Positions 1-10,822 of a stretch of DNA of 64,000 nt are shown piece after piece. This stretch comes from Adiantum capillus-veneris (Eukaryota > Streptophyta > Polypodiopsida > Polypodiales > Pteridaceae), in the NCBI GenBank assembly GCA_014529385.2, contig CM043963.1, forward strand, positions 7,501 through 71,500, in the 5' to 3' direction. The position numbers and the translations under genes are program-made. The notes beneath the pieces were generated by a model. It had not been told where the DNA came from. It searched no databases and saw only the letters and a list, made by a program, of their open reading frames with translations. Every line of letters starts with the position of its first letter. The stretch's first letter is position 1.

Positions 1-164
1 CAAAAATGATAGAATTACTTTTATTCAGCATAATGCACCTCTATGTAGGCATATACAAAAGGGACAAACTTTTGACACATGGGCATAAGACGTGGTTGCC
101 TATGCACAAATACAAGTGGCTAGTCTTTACACATGGGTTGTATGAGGTTCTTTACATGGGTTAT

Positions 165-910
165 TTACACATGGGGTGGAAGGGGTTGTTCACAGAAGAG
201 ATGCAAGAAAAGCCCACATCCCAACACATCTTGCATAAATTCAAGTACCATTTGTTCCAATTGGTCAATGCATAGAACAAAGAGAGTTGGTGATAACAAA
301 CATCCTTGTTTAGCCTCAATAGTACTTATAATTTTTTTTGAAATTCCTCTTTCCATGCACAATTGACACATCACCTTATCATATATGCGAGAAACTGCAA
401 GCATAAACTCACTTGGCATTTGGACTTCTTCAATCCTTGTCCACAAATTATTACATGGAATCATATCAAAGGCTTTCTTAAAGTCCACAAAACAACAATA
501 CAATCACTTGCCTTTCAATCGATTCTCCTCTATGAAAACGTGAAGAGTGACAAGATGATCAATGGTGCTATGGCATGGACAAAAACCCGCTTATCCTTTT
601 GCACGCTTGTCATTCTCTTCAGCCCAATCACTCAATTTCATCTCCATTATGCATCCAAAAAACTTTGCCATAAGAGACCCAATCATCATAGTCTGGTAGT
701 TGTTTAATTCTTTACATCCCCTCCTTTATGAAAAGGCTTGACCCAGTTGGTACGCCAATAATAAGGCATATCATGTTGAAGTGCGAGGTTGAAAATATCA
801 TACATCCACTCATGGGTAAAATCTCCCGTGCATTTGATCATCTCCGGCTTGATACGTTGAAGATCTCCCGCTTTGCGAGTGGTCAACTTTTCAAGCCCAC
901 TTCATACATC
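165..910 (-). pseudogene. LINE (non-LTR retrotransposon) reverse transcriptase remnant
   Basis: Reading right to left, three frames give consecutive pieces of a non-LTR RT. Around 886-704 is a segment ending VKPFHKGGDVKN (the region before the RT fingers). Around 700-510 lie YRTIMIG-like and AGFCPCHST-like pieces broken by stops. At 503-165 is YCCFVDFKKAFDMIP followed by KQGCLLSPTLFVLCIDQLE, the RT palm with its first catalytic Asp and the QG-SP motif. The YADD-type box expected next is not visible, so the copy is truncated or too decayed towards position 1. At least two frameshifts and several stops make it non-functional. Gypsy A is inserted at 911, so the LINE is the older layer. The family call is firm; the clade is not determined. 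Confidence 0.8.
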
Positions 911-1214
911 TGTTAACCCTCTCACGCGGCCACCCTATAACCTTCGATGGATGCATATTATTTATTTGATTGAGTCATGGACCGAGCTTATCGTTCCAAT
1001 AGGTGTGTATGTGATCGCCGATGAGAGGTGCACCACTTATCTTATTTTTTAAGTAGTTTTACAAAATGGCGTCCATGTGTGAATAGGTCAAACTCATATA
1101 AAAAGTCCATTTGACCTAAAAATCCTTATTCTTTGAGATGTAAGCTAAGAAGTGCTCTTGCTCCATCTCTGTCTCCTTCTCCTTCGTGTGCTTACGTGTG
1201 TATGTGTGTGTGTG

Positions 1215-1300
<86 letters not shown>

Positions 1301-1532
1301 GCGGCGGCATCGACGGTAGCGAGGCGGTTGAGCGTGACATTGGTGGCGGCTCCTTCTTCTTTGAGGCACATGATTGATCCTTCATGACGGAAGCATTGAG
1401 CAATGAGTGACACACCATTGTTTCTTTGAGCTTGCTAGGACTATCTAGTTGTGTGCTTGGAGCCTTTTGAGGCTCGCACACAATGCACAGGAGGCAAGTT
1501 CCCAGCCTTTGACACGTGCAGCAAAGCACACA
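911..1532 (+). repeat. 5' LTR of gypsy A
   Basis: It begins TGTTAACCCTC and ends GCACACA. It aligns over its length with the reverse complement of the gypsy B LTRs: the TGTTAACCC start, the CGATGG(A)GCATATTAT block, the TATA-like CATATAAAAAG near 1098, the GCTCTTGCTCCATCTC block, and the GTGTGCTTGGAGCC block near the end. A long (GA)n tract sits inside it at 1218-1297. The primer binding site follows 4 bases after its end. The matching target duplication cannot be checked because the 3' end of the element is gone. Confidence 0.8.
1218..1297. repeat. (GA)n microsatellite in the LTR
   Basis: About 40 uninterrupted GA units. The gypsy B LTRs carry a short CT/CA tract at the equivalent place, so this is an expansion within the LTR. 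All reading frames across it are artefacts of the repeat. Confidence 0.95.
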
Positions 1533-1536
1533 TTTT

Positions 1537-1554
1537 TGGCGCTGTTACCGGGGA
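1537..1554 (+). other. Primer binding site, tRNA-Asp type, of gypsy A
   Basis: TGGCGCTGTTACCGGGGA lies 4 bases after the LTR. The plant tRNA-Asp complement is TGGCGCCGTTGCCGGGGA, so two positions differ. Gypsy B has a closer match at the same place. Confidence 0.75.
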
Positions 1555-2110
1555 TTGCCTTGCACTAAGCTTGAGGAGCAACAATGCTACCTCTTGAAGT
1601 CATTTTTTCATCTTTTTGGGTGTTTTTTGAGTTGGGATTAAGGTTTGTAAAGTGGCTGTAATGGGCAGTGGACAACAAGCAGAAGGTTGATTGTTCTATC
1701 CATGTGAAGTTTGTGGTGTTAGACAATGTGTGTGCAGTGTTATTTAGCTATAGAAATCTTAGACAAAGCTGCCAGAGGAGCAACAATGTGTGTGCTTGAG
1801 GCAGTCTTTGTGCGTGTGAGCTCGACGCCCATGCGCAACATTATCCACTATAAAAAAAATGAAGTTAAAAAACCAGTACCAGTATTAGTACAAGTCCAGT
1901 ACCAGTACTATTAGTATAGTATTATAGCAATATACTTGTATGCACTGAAAATCAAAGATCAATACCAGTACAAGTCCAATACCAACTTGGAAGGAAAAGA
2001 AAATTGTATTCAAGAAAAAATACCAGTATACCAACTGGTACCTTTAAACTTACCAGTACCAGTACTATCCATAGTACTAATACCCGTAGTACCAGTACGA
2101 ACTGGCACTA
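1555..2110. repeat. Gypsy A leader: unique stretch, then degenerate AGTACY-type simple repeat
   Basis: 1555-1850 shows no gene. From about 1868 to 2110 the DNA is a degenerate array of CAGTA, CCAGTA and TAGTA hexamer-like units (CCAGTACCAGTATTAGTAC and variants). The same array resumes at 5930 on the other side of the CACTA element, so the transposon split one array. Confidence 0.8.
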
Positions 2111-2172
2111 CACTACAAGAGGCTATTCATATTAGCGACGCTCACACAGCGACGCTCAAAAAAAAAAATCCC

Positions 2173-2230
2173 GGCGTCGCTATGAGCGTCGCAAATTTAC
2201 AAGTAAATTTGCGACGCTCATAGCGACGCC
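2173..2230. repeat. Perfect 58-bp palindrome in the left CACTA subterminal region
   Basis: GGCGTCGCTATGAGCGTCGC plus AAATTTAC forms a 28-base arm (2173-2200). A 2-base AA centre follows, then the exact reverse complement (2203-2230). Transcribed, it would make a 28-bp hairpin stem. Confidence 0.95.
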
Positions 2231-2319
2231 AGTTGGGCTAAAAAAATAACAGAGAGCGCCCAAAAACTCAGATCTTAGATTCGAGTTTTTCGGCGCCCTC
2301 AAGCAAGGAGCAGGTAACG

Positions 2320-2324
<5 letters not shown>

Positions 2325-2406
<82 letters not shown>

Positions 2407-2499
2407 CTCCACACACACACACACGAGGAGAGGAAGGAGAGCCAGGTATGCTCCTTCCCTCTCCTCACTCTCATGTTCCCTTCCCCTCTTTCTCTCTCC

Positions 2500-2541
<42 letters not shown>

Positions 2542-2551
2542 TAGTGTTTTT

Positions 2552-2582
<31 letters not shown>

Positions 2583-2820
2583 AACATAAACAAAAACGCA
2601 CACACACATACATATACAAAGAATGCACACACACATTGAGAGAGGAAAAGAGAGAGAGAGAGCATGCATAAACAAGAAACGCACACATTGAGAGAGGAAA
2701 AGAGAGAGAGAACATGCATAAACAAAAAACGCACACATTGAGAGAGGAAAAGAGAGAGAAAACATGCATAAACAAAAAAACGCACACACATTGAGAGATA
2801 AAGAGAGAGAAACTAATTTA
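2325..2820. repeat. Compound microsatellite and minisatellite block inside CACTA
   Basis: (CT)n at about 2325-2402 is followed by (CA)n, a second (CT)n, (CA)n and (GA)n to 2578. Then come about four copies of a roughly 55-60 bp unit containing CATGCATAAACAA, ACGCACACATTGAGAGA and GGAAAAGAGAGAG (2634-2815). Long serine-leucine or arginine-glutamate reading frames here are repeat artefacts. Confidence 0.9.
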
Positions 2821-2997
2821 ACGTCGTAGGAAACTAATTAAAATTAAAAGACCTAAAGATCTAGCCGACGAGGAGTTGAACTCAAGACCTATTATTCAAG
2901 AGGGAAATGGCATGACCAATCTATCATACTTGGCATGGGTGATAGAAAGGTTATACCATTTATCTCTGTTTATTGGCACACACATCCACACACGCGC

Positions 2998-3812
2998 ACA
3001 CACACAAGAAGAAGAGAGTTATAACGTCGTAGGAAACTATCCTAAAAGACGTTAAAGATTAGGTTAGATGTAGACTTACGTTAAATTAGATTTAGGTTTA
3101 TTTAAGTTAAATTAGATTAGATTTAGGTTTATTTTTAATTAGATTTACGTTTTATTTACGCTAGATTTAGATTTACGTTATATTAGATTAGATTTAGGTC
3201 TCCATAGAACTGCGATGCTTGCATGAAGCGGGTGAAGAAAGCCCTCAATGGAATATAGGGTATTGCTGACTTCACTCATGGGGGCTCCGTCGATCCAAAA
3301 GTACTGTGTGAAATGTCTTCAGAAGATAGGGAAGAAGGTGGATCTTCAGGGTGGCAAGAGTCACTACATCCCCGACACAATGACCATCTAGACAACCTCT
3401 AGTCATTCAACAGCAACTTCAAAGTTAGTAACAAGAGCAAGAACGGTCTAAAGGGCCAATTGGTGTCGTCAGATGTGGATGGAGATGAGGCATGCATCAC
3501 CGCCGAAAGTTAACTCTCACATCTTAGTGATGAGAATGCCAACTCTTGCCGAGTTATGTGAAAAATTATGTGTTAAATCAGTTTTAAGTTCTTATAATCC
3601 CTGTTAGTTTAGTTCTTTGTTTTTTAATATAACATAATTTACGTTAGATTTAGATTTATGTTATATTAGATTAGACTTAGGTTTATTTAGGTTTACCCAC
3701 ACACACACACACACACACACAAGAAGAAGAGAGTTTTAACGTCGTAGGAAACTATCCCAAAAGACGTTAAAGATTAGGTTAGATGTAGACTTACGTTAAA
3801 TTAGATTTAGGT
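2998..3812. repeat. Direct duplication pair inside CACTA (2998-3105 and 3702-3812)
   Basis: Both copies run from a (CA)n tract through AAGAAGAAGAGAGTT, AACGTCGTAGGAAACTATCC, AAAGACGTTAAAGATTAGGTTAG and TTAGATTTAGGTTTATTT. The DNA between them (3200-3560) shows no recognisable gene. Nothing else interpretable is seen in 2820-4150. Confidence 0.85.
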
Positions 3813-4157
3813 TTATTTTTTAGTTAGATTTATGTTTATTTAGATTTACACTTATTTACGTTAGATCGAGTCCACGCAAGAATTACCTACGGTTTAGGGT
3901 TTAGAGTTAGACGAACAATGAAAAGATCTACTGTGAAAAGATGTTAAGATGCTGTGAAGTGCTACAGCTAGAGAAGAGGCAAAGGGGTTTTGTCCACTAC
4001 GTGCATGCAGTATCATGTAGACGTGGGTCTGTAGATTTCTTGTACCCACAAATATAGGTATTGACCAATAAAGACGAGATTATAACCCGGTGGTTCTGAT
4101 CTCCATGCACCTCTAGACCGAGGCGTGCGGGGATTGGACATGACTAGAGAATGTGAG

Positions 4158-4161
4158 GTAA

Positions 4162-4258
<97 letters not shown>

Positions 4259-4277
4259 CGAGAGAGAGAGAGAGAGA
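4158..4277. repeat. (GA)n microsatellite inside CACTA
   Basis: About 120 bp of GA with a few interruptions (GAAGAG, GACGAG), directly upstream of the transposase fragment. Confidence 0.9.
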
Positions 4278-4340
4278 TAAGACAAGAATGCCAATAGAAT
4301 ATTAAATTTGTTGTCCAGGTTATAAGATTTTTATCTCATT

Positions 4341-5080
4341 ATGAGTAGTGACGAGGATGTGGGACCGTCCAACCGAAACACCTATCTCTCAACGAGGGTC
4401 TTATGTCCTTGTAATCAATGCAAGCATGCTGTGCGACGGACAAGACGTGTTTCTTTGCAGCACGTTCGCGAATTTGGCGAGTTCGATCCATCTATTATAG
4501 ATCGAGTTGTTGCCAATTATAACTCTTCGGACTCTGACGCTGGCCAACAAGCAGCAATCTTGCAACCCAATAGACGTGTTCGCAGGCGCTTTGGTCAAGC
4601 AGCACATGTGAGGCCACAGATGTAGCCTCTGACAGCTCGGGGGATGATCATGCAGAGCACATTCCCAACGAGGCAATGTTTGAGCCCGAGATTGATGAAA
4701 TGATCGAGACGATCATGGATTCAGAAAGGCTTATCTATGATGATATGAAAAGTGAAGCCGATACGCCATTGTATAATGGAGCACGTATGTCTAGATTGAA
4801 AGCACTCCTGGTTCTTCTCAACATGCAGGCAAAGTTTGGATGGAGTGACACTAGCGTCACAACGCTTTTCAGATGATCTATTACAATTAGTTTACTTTAA
4901 TAAAACTCTAAATGTATAATGATCTGATAGATTTTTACACGACTGTATCGTATTTTTATGTTGTGTAGATTGCTTAAAGAGCACATACTACCAGCTGACA
5001 ATGTGATGCCAGATTCCCGAGATGAAGCAAGAAAGATTTTGCGAAACTTGGGGATGGATTACAATTCTATCCACGCTTGT
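4341..5080 (+). pseudogene. CACTA transposase (TNP2 family), N-terminal fragment
   Basis: The ATG at 4341 opens a frame containing CPCNQCKHAVRR and a following helix with VREFG, like the transposase-associated zinc motif at the start of TNP2 proteins. The frame at 4676-4873 holds DTPLYNGARMSRLKALLVLL, the standard TNP2 entry motif. After a probable intron ending TTGTGTAG at about 4968, the next piece reads LLKEHILPADNVMPDSRDEA, then a KILRNLGMDYNSIHACPI stretch. These are consecutive motifs of the family in the correct order. The frame then dies near 5080, and the catalytic core (several hundred residues in full-length TNP2) is missing. A stop at 4623 and the lack of a GT donor after CTTTTCAG near 4873 show it is not translatable as one product. 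Confidence 0.85.
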
Positions 5081-5568
5081 CCTATTTTTTGTATTGTTTT
5101 ATAAATGTCGTTATATGTTTATACTTACTGAAAGCTGTCTTATTGTCTTTTTTTGCAGAATCCGACAGATACGCCGCTTGGACGCGATGAGACGTCTGAC
5201 TAGACGATGTCAGTTTAGCCGTAGCTAGATAGCATTAGTTTAGGGTTTCTCATAGCTTATGTATCATGAGACGCTTTTTGAACCATGTATATTATTACAT
5301 TTGTCGCAGTTCATTTTGCCAATCAATTCTTTATGCCTATGATGTTGTACAATTGTCATTATTACATTTGCCAATCAATTCATTTTGCCTATGATGTGTA
5401 CAATTGTCAATTTTACGCTTGTCAATTTTGCAAACAATGCGTCTTGTGGGTGACTATTTTGGGTCTATTATCTACCCTTGCACCTTTTTTAAAAAGTGAA
5501 TCAAGTACAATATGGTTGATGGGTGGCAGGGCATTCAATGCCCTGTCACCAAAAAAAAATTCTCTCGG

Positions 5569-5827
5569 GCGTCGCTATAACCGTCACTATTTATGGCTCT
5601 AGAGCGTCGCTATGACCGTCGCTATAGACTTTTGTGTAAACGTCGCTATGACCGTCACTATGAGCGTCTCTATATAGAGATGCTTATAGTGACGCATATA
5701 TCGTCGCCTATAGCGACGCTCTTGTAGAGACGCTATTAGCGATGGTTTTAGCGACGTCGGGGGTTATAAAAACCCAGTGTATTTCCGTCGCTATTAGCGT
5801 CACAAGAGCACCCAACCTCTTGTAGTG
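5569..5827. repeat. Right CACTA subterminal repeat array
   Basis: At least ten variants of GCGTCGCTATGACCGTCGCT in both orientations lie between 5569 and 5800, ending at the terminal CCTCTTGTAGTG. 5081-5568 shows AT-rich filler with two imperfect repeats of a TTTTGCC(A/T)AT-containing unit near 5310-5420. Confidence 0.85.
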
Positions 5828-5929
5828 CTACCAGTGAGCTGGCTGAGTAAATTTGTGAGTACGGTTAAATGTGTTTGATAGTGAGTTAGAGCTGGTTGAG
5901 TACTCTAAGTGTGCAGTCTGTTGTGTGTT

Positions 5930-6625
5930 AGTGTATGTACCATTACTAGTAGCACCAGTAGTGCCAGTACTACTAGTGAAAATTTGAGACTATTGTCAGT
6001 ACCCGTAGTACTAGTACTAGTGTGAGGACGAGTACTAGAACTAGTATACCATCTCGGAAATCTAATATGAGACCAAAGAGAAAATTTAAGAAAAAATACA
6101 AACAAAAGGAAAAATTTGTGTGTACCAGTACGAGTACTAGTACCAGTACCAGTATTAGTACAACACTGAAAATTTGTGAGCAGTTTTCCACGTTAATCAG
6201 TGTGTCCAATACTAGTGCTAGCACAACACTGAAAATTTATGAGCAGTTTGCCACGTTAATCAGTGTGTCCAGTACCAATACTAATACAACACTAAAATTT
6301 TGAGACTAGTACAAGTAGTATCAATACCACCAGTACCAGTAGTACAAGTATAGCAGTACTAGTCAGAGAGTTAGTTGAGTACTCTGAGTGTACAGTCTGC
6401 TGTGTGTTAGTGTATGTACCACTATAGCAGTATAGCAGTATTAGTACAGTTCTAGTATAGTACAAGTCCAACACCAGTATCAGTATCAGTATATACCAGT
6501 ATACCAATATACCAGTATAGCTGTGTACCATTATCAATACTACCAGTACTAGTACCAGCTCAAAAAACTAAGACCAACACTAGTACTAGTACTAGTACAA
6601 GTACAATACCAATACTAGTAGAAAA
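5930..6625. repeat. Degenerate AGTACY-type array, right half (gypsy A leader)
   Basis: It continues the array at 1868-2110: ACCAGTACTAGTACCAGTACC-like units with many variants. It also has two near-copies of a 60-70 bp unit with ACAACACTGAAAATTT and CACGTTAATCAGTGTGTCC (6157-6300). The apparent Leu-Val frames on the minus strand are repeat artefacts. Confidence 0.85.
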
Positions 6626-6720
6626 TCGATAGATTTGGGGCTTTAAAAAAAAAGAAACAATCAAACTAGGTGAGCAGCCTTCACGGGCACTCACCAACAC
6701 TTCTAGAGTATTGAGGTCAC

Positions 6721-9700
6721 ATGCACCTATGCTTTGGTCGGGTGTCGGAGGACGATCACAGAGAGAGTGTCTCCATTTACATGGGCACTCATTATTCCTC
6801 CACATTAGGCTTTAGGCCCTTAGCGGGAACCCAAGGTAGTACCACTCATGACCCACATATTGCGTCTAGTGATGCTTCCTCTGACTATGACATCATGGAG
6901 GGTTACCAGATGCCTAGTCAAAGTAGTTCGAGCCAAGACATGTATACCATGGACCCATGGTCCGGACCAAGCGTGCTTAGCCGCTTGAAGGAAAATTTTA
7001 GTAGAGCCACTCGCTCTGAACATGGAGCTTACAATGTAAATGAGGGCGGTGGGGAAGTAAATTCACCATTTATGACCAACGTAGACCCCATGCTCTTGGA
7101 GAGTGTGCATGTGGATAATCCATTCATTGCACCCCTTGACTCTTCAGAACTATTCTCCTCTGAGGTTATATTACCTGATAGTAGAAGCCTTGCCAAAGTG
7201 CAAGAGGTTGAGTGGTATATCATTGTGGCTAGGGAAAAGGAAATTGAGAGCCTATGCAAGGTAGAGCAAAGGAGAGAGTTAGAAGTGAATGCCCCTATGT
7301 CAACATGCATGCTAGACGAGCAATCGAGTGCTCCTAAATTAGCAACCACTAAGGGTCAACCCATAGAGAGCCACATTGCATCTAGTTTAAAGGAGACCCC
7401 TAGTACTTCAATCCTAGATGGAGTGTTCCTAAATGAGAATTGGGAGTATGAACTACAAATGTAGACTCTAACTGACCTATACACATGTCACACCTATCAT
7501 GTGGGTTGGTTAGATGTCCTACAGTTCACAATGGGTGCTACTAGCATAGAGGATCAAGAACAAAGAGTTTGTGATGTCATCCATAGGGTTATTGAGCTGG
7601 AGAGACAACAAGGGGATCCACATGCCTTCATTGGGTCTTATGAGATTCTTGGATATAGGGAAGGCTAAGCAACCAACGTTATTGCAAATGGAGATTCCGT
7701 CGATAACCTCGATGGATCCTCCATATGTTGTTTTGCCAGGGGTCTTAGTGGTACAGTCTGAGCCCAAAAGTGATAGATTTACCTTTCCAAGTCTAGCCCA
7801 TCTTTCTCTTGATGACATCACGGCTACCATGCCTACCCCAGTGATGGGCATGCCAAGAAACACACCATGGACCACTTTTGTTAGTAAAGCACCACTACAT
7901 GGTAGCTCAATGCCATCAATAGTACCTACAAGTGTGTATCAATTATATGCACCTATGAGTCCTCATTCTCATGTAGCTCCTACCCCTCCTATTCTTTCAA
8001 CAACTTATGCTCCAGAACCACAACCACAACACCCAAGCTCTTATTTCAATGGGACCATACCAACTACCACATTTGCTAGGCTTAGGGCCACACATATGAA
8101 CATTGGGCCACCACATGGCACAACATCATATCCAACTTGGAACCCAAGGGCTTCCTATACACCAAGACCAATGTCAATACCTACCTCCACATGTAGTATT
8201 GAGAGCACCTATCCCCACTATACCTGATCACTTAGATGATTTGGCAGCCTTTGCTCAAGCTATCAATCAATCTATTGCTGAGAATATGTGTAACACACCT
8301 AATAGAGAGCCTAGAAGTAAGGTAGTACAAATATCCAAGCTCACACAAAAATTTAGTGGCAGGGATGTGAGAAAGAATATTGAAGTGTTTGAACAAATAT
8401 ACGATTCTCTAGGAGAACACAATGACCTGCATAAGAGTAATTCTTTAAGCCTAACCTTAAGCAGGAGGGTTGGGGATGGAAGAAAAAACAATTTACCCTA
8501 CTCTTAGGTGATTTTTCATGAAAGAGTACATACGAGAGAGAGTACTTTGGGGTGTAGCATCTCAGCTCCAGCAAGCCCAAAGAGAGAAAGGAGAGTCGGT
8601 GAGAGACTTTATTAGTCGCTTGAAGCATTTGAATTCTTCTTGTAATCAAAATGAGTGCTTCAATAATAACCAATTTCTTGATAGATTCATTAGGGGACTA
8701 CAACATGAGGATATCTACAATGGCCTAATCATTAGAGGAATCACCGCTTGGATATCAGTCACCACCAATGCGATCCAATTGGAAGATAACTTAATGGTTC
8801 AAGGAGAAAGAGTGTTTGTTGAGCCTAAATCTACTAGCTCGCAAGCATCGGGGCATGATCCAATGACCATAAAGCCTAAATCTACGAGCGATCCAATTGG
8901 AAGATAACTTAATGGTTCAAGGAGAAAGAGTGTTTGTTGAGCCTAAATCTACTAGCTCGCAAGCATCGGGGCATGAGCCAATGACCATAAAGCCTATTGC
9001 TAAGGAGCCAAAGATATCTGAAATGACTTTAGTAGATCTCAACAAGGACATTCAAGAGAGTCTTAGAGACAATCGTGCTCCGCAAAACAACCATATGTAT
9101 CCCATAAGGGAGCAACAATGGTACTAGTTTGCTATGGTCCACATAGTACAAGTGAATGCCCTATTTTTAGAGTAAAATTTAATGGGAATTGCAATGCCTG
9201 TGGGAGGTATGGTCATCAATCTAAGGATTGTATAGTAACTAAGCACATGATGGCCAATAGAACAACCTTAGCATGGACGGGCACACCTCGTCTGCATTGA
9301 TGTCGGACCCACCTCTTGAACAAACATCAGAACACATGGTCCCTAGGGCCCAAAATCTTGTTCAAACAACACCTTTACCACCTCTAGTGTTAGGATCGTA
9401 ACCACCACATCCAAGAATCACTTCTACAAATCAAGTGAGTTGTGAGTCATCTATTTCTCGTTTAGAAGGCTGTGAAGAAGATATAGACCCTAATATTGCC
9501 TATGAGATTGATGCACTTGAAGAAAGTCCACAATACTACAAGGAGGACTATTGGGGACAAGTCAAACCTATCTATCAAGTAGCTACTCTTGCCGCAAGAG
9601 GCCAAAATATGAATTACACTACCAAGAGACCACCATTGAATTTAATTGAGGTATTGAGGAACCAACACAAAGTACACCTGTGATACCAATAAATGTACTC

Positions 9701-10520
9701 ACACGATCGATGCTCCAAAACAAAAATTTATATTCTTGAAGAAAGAGACACGGCATCAATTGCCCAATTTCAGAAGAAGAAGAAAACACAAAGGAGGAGA
9801 TTGCAAAAAGTAGCAGTTCAAAGACCAACATAGGACTGGTGACGACCCGTATATATCAGCGACGGTGAAGAGGATTCTAGTTCAGGTGAAACCATGGAGA
9901 CTAAAATGACCACTAGGAAAGGAAAAAACAAGAAAGGTGATCATCAGCCACAATGCCCAGGACCCAAGAAGAAGATAGGAACTTACCCAAACCCTGAGGA
10001 GATGGAGCGATTCAAGCAATTAAGGATTTTGGTAGAAGAGACCCAAAGGGATCTAGAGCCAACACCTAGGAAGATCCAAATTATCGGCACAGTGTTCCCT
10101 ATGCAAAAGAAACCTCACAACATCCATAGACCACTAGCCATACAAAGTGTCATCCAAGAAGAAAGTGTCTTTAAGTGAAATTGATGAAATCCACTAGCCA
10201 TAGACCATACAAATCACTACCAAGGGATTAATTGTGGAGAGAATCCTTGATGGTGGCGCTGGGGTTAGCATTGTGACTAAAAATTGATGGGAAACTATGG
10301 GAAGACCTCACCTTGGGACTACATACATAGTGGTAAAGATGGCCAATGGTACTATTGTTAAGCCTATTGTGATGCTAGAAGATCTCAAGATCAAGGCCTT
10401 TGGACACAAAATAAGGAATACCTTCATTGTTATGGATTTTTCCAAGCACACTATGTCATCTAAGATGATCTTAGGATTTCCTTTCATGAGCGAATCACAA
10501 GCACCTATACTAGTTAACTT
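6721..10520 (+). pseudogene. Gypsy A gag-protease polyprotein, decayed
   Basis: It starts MHLCFGRVSEDDHRESVS, matching the gypsy B start MHLRSGRVLEHEHIEG. It then follows that protein in order: acidic N-terminal region (6721-7464), proline-rich linker (7571-8227), gag core with KEYIRERVLWGVASQLQQAQ and FISRLKHLNSSCNQNE (8518-8907), the zinc knuckle CNACGRYGHQSKDC (around 9200), basic linker with KKKIGTYPNPEEMERFK (about 9960-10020), and the protease-like segment ILDGGAGVSIVTK (around 10240) to SSKMILGFPFMSE (10460-10490). Breaks include TAG at 7462, a frameshift near 8200, TGA at about 8510, a 118-bp duplication at 8772-9007, TAA where B has Gln near 9398, and a TGA at about 10285. Copia C1 cuts it at 10521. 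Confidence 0.85.
8772..9007 (+). repeat. 118-bp tandem duplication in gypsy A gag
   Basis: GATCCAATTGGAAGATAACT starts at 8772 and again at 8890. The two units are almost identical through to ATGACCATAAAGCCTA. The period of 118 is not a multiple of 3, so it also shifts the frame. Gypsy B has one copy. Confidence 0.9.
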
Positions 10521-10746
10521 TGTTGGAATTAGGGTTGCAGAGAAATGCACACAACTTGGAGAAGATGAAGAAAGCTCAAGGCACACAATAGAGAGGTGTT
10601 ACTTAGTGTGCAATGGAAAGATAGATAGCCCTAGAGTGATGGGCGTATATACAATTCTCGGGGGAAAAAAAATCCTAAAGAGGAAAAAAATACCCCGGCG
10701 GTCCAAGTGTGTTCACACACATCACTACCACATGTATATGGTAACA
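10521..10746 (-). repeat. 3' LTR of copia C1
   Basis: Plus-strand ends are TGTTGGAATTAGGG and ATATGGTAACA. It is 226 bp long, the same as the C2 LTRs, and plainly homologous throughout. A polypurine tract (minus strand, CCAGGGGGGGATTTG) abuts it at about 10747-10761. Confidence 0.9.
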
Positions 10747-10822
10747 AATCCCCCCCTGGAGTGATGGGGTGAACGGGAGCTGGCACATGAATAAAGGGAA
10801 GTGCCATGCCGTGAGGACATGC

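Larger units (their letters stand above)
2111..5827 (+). mobile_element. CACTA (En/Spm-type) DNA transposon with intact ends
   Basis: The left end is CACTACAAGAGG and the right end is its reverse complement CCTCTTGTAGTG. Both are flanked by the 3-bp duplication CTA (2108-2110 and 5828-5830), which is the CACTA hallmark. Subterminal regions are packed with short direct and inverted copies of GCGACGCTCATAGCGACG and variants (2137-2230 and 5569-5800). That architecture is what CACTA transposases bind. The interior carries a TNP2-like N-terminal transposase fragment (4341-5080) and microsatellites but no complete transposase, so it is a deletion derivative that would need help in trans. Confidence 0.93.
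911..10520 (+). mobile_element. Ty3/gypsy element A, non-autonomous gag-pro type, interrupted and 3'-truncated
   Basis: A 5' LTR (911-1532), primer binding site (1537-1554), repetitive leader, then a decayed gag-protease frame (6721-10520) that parallels the intact frame of gypsy B at 31159-38438 from start to protease. A CACTA element occupies 2111-5827 of the leader. Copia C1 cuts the protease at 10521, and no 3' part of A is seen beyond it. No RT, RNase H or integrase belongs to it. Multiple stops and frameshifts, plus the CACTA insertion, show it is much older than gypsy B. Confidence 0.8.

Noticed and set aside
1116-2791. Long frames encoding Ser-Leu, Arg-Glu or Cys-Phe-Leu runs over GA, CT and CA tracts (also at 4013-4294 and 16053-16268)
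   Set aside because: Pure microsatellite translation, open on both strands in several frames. No conserved protein.
5930-6625. CRISPR-like regular repeat array
   Set aside because: Units are degenerate and contiguous with no constant-length unique spacers, in a plant context.
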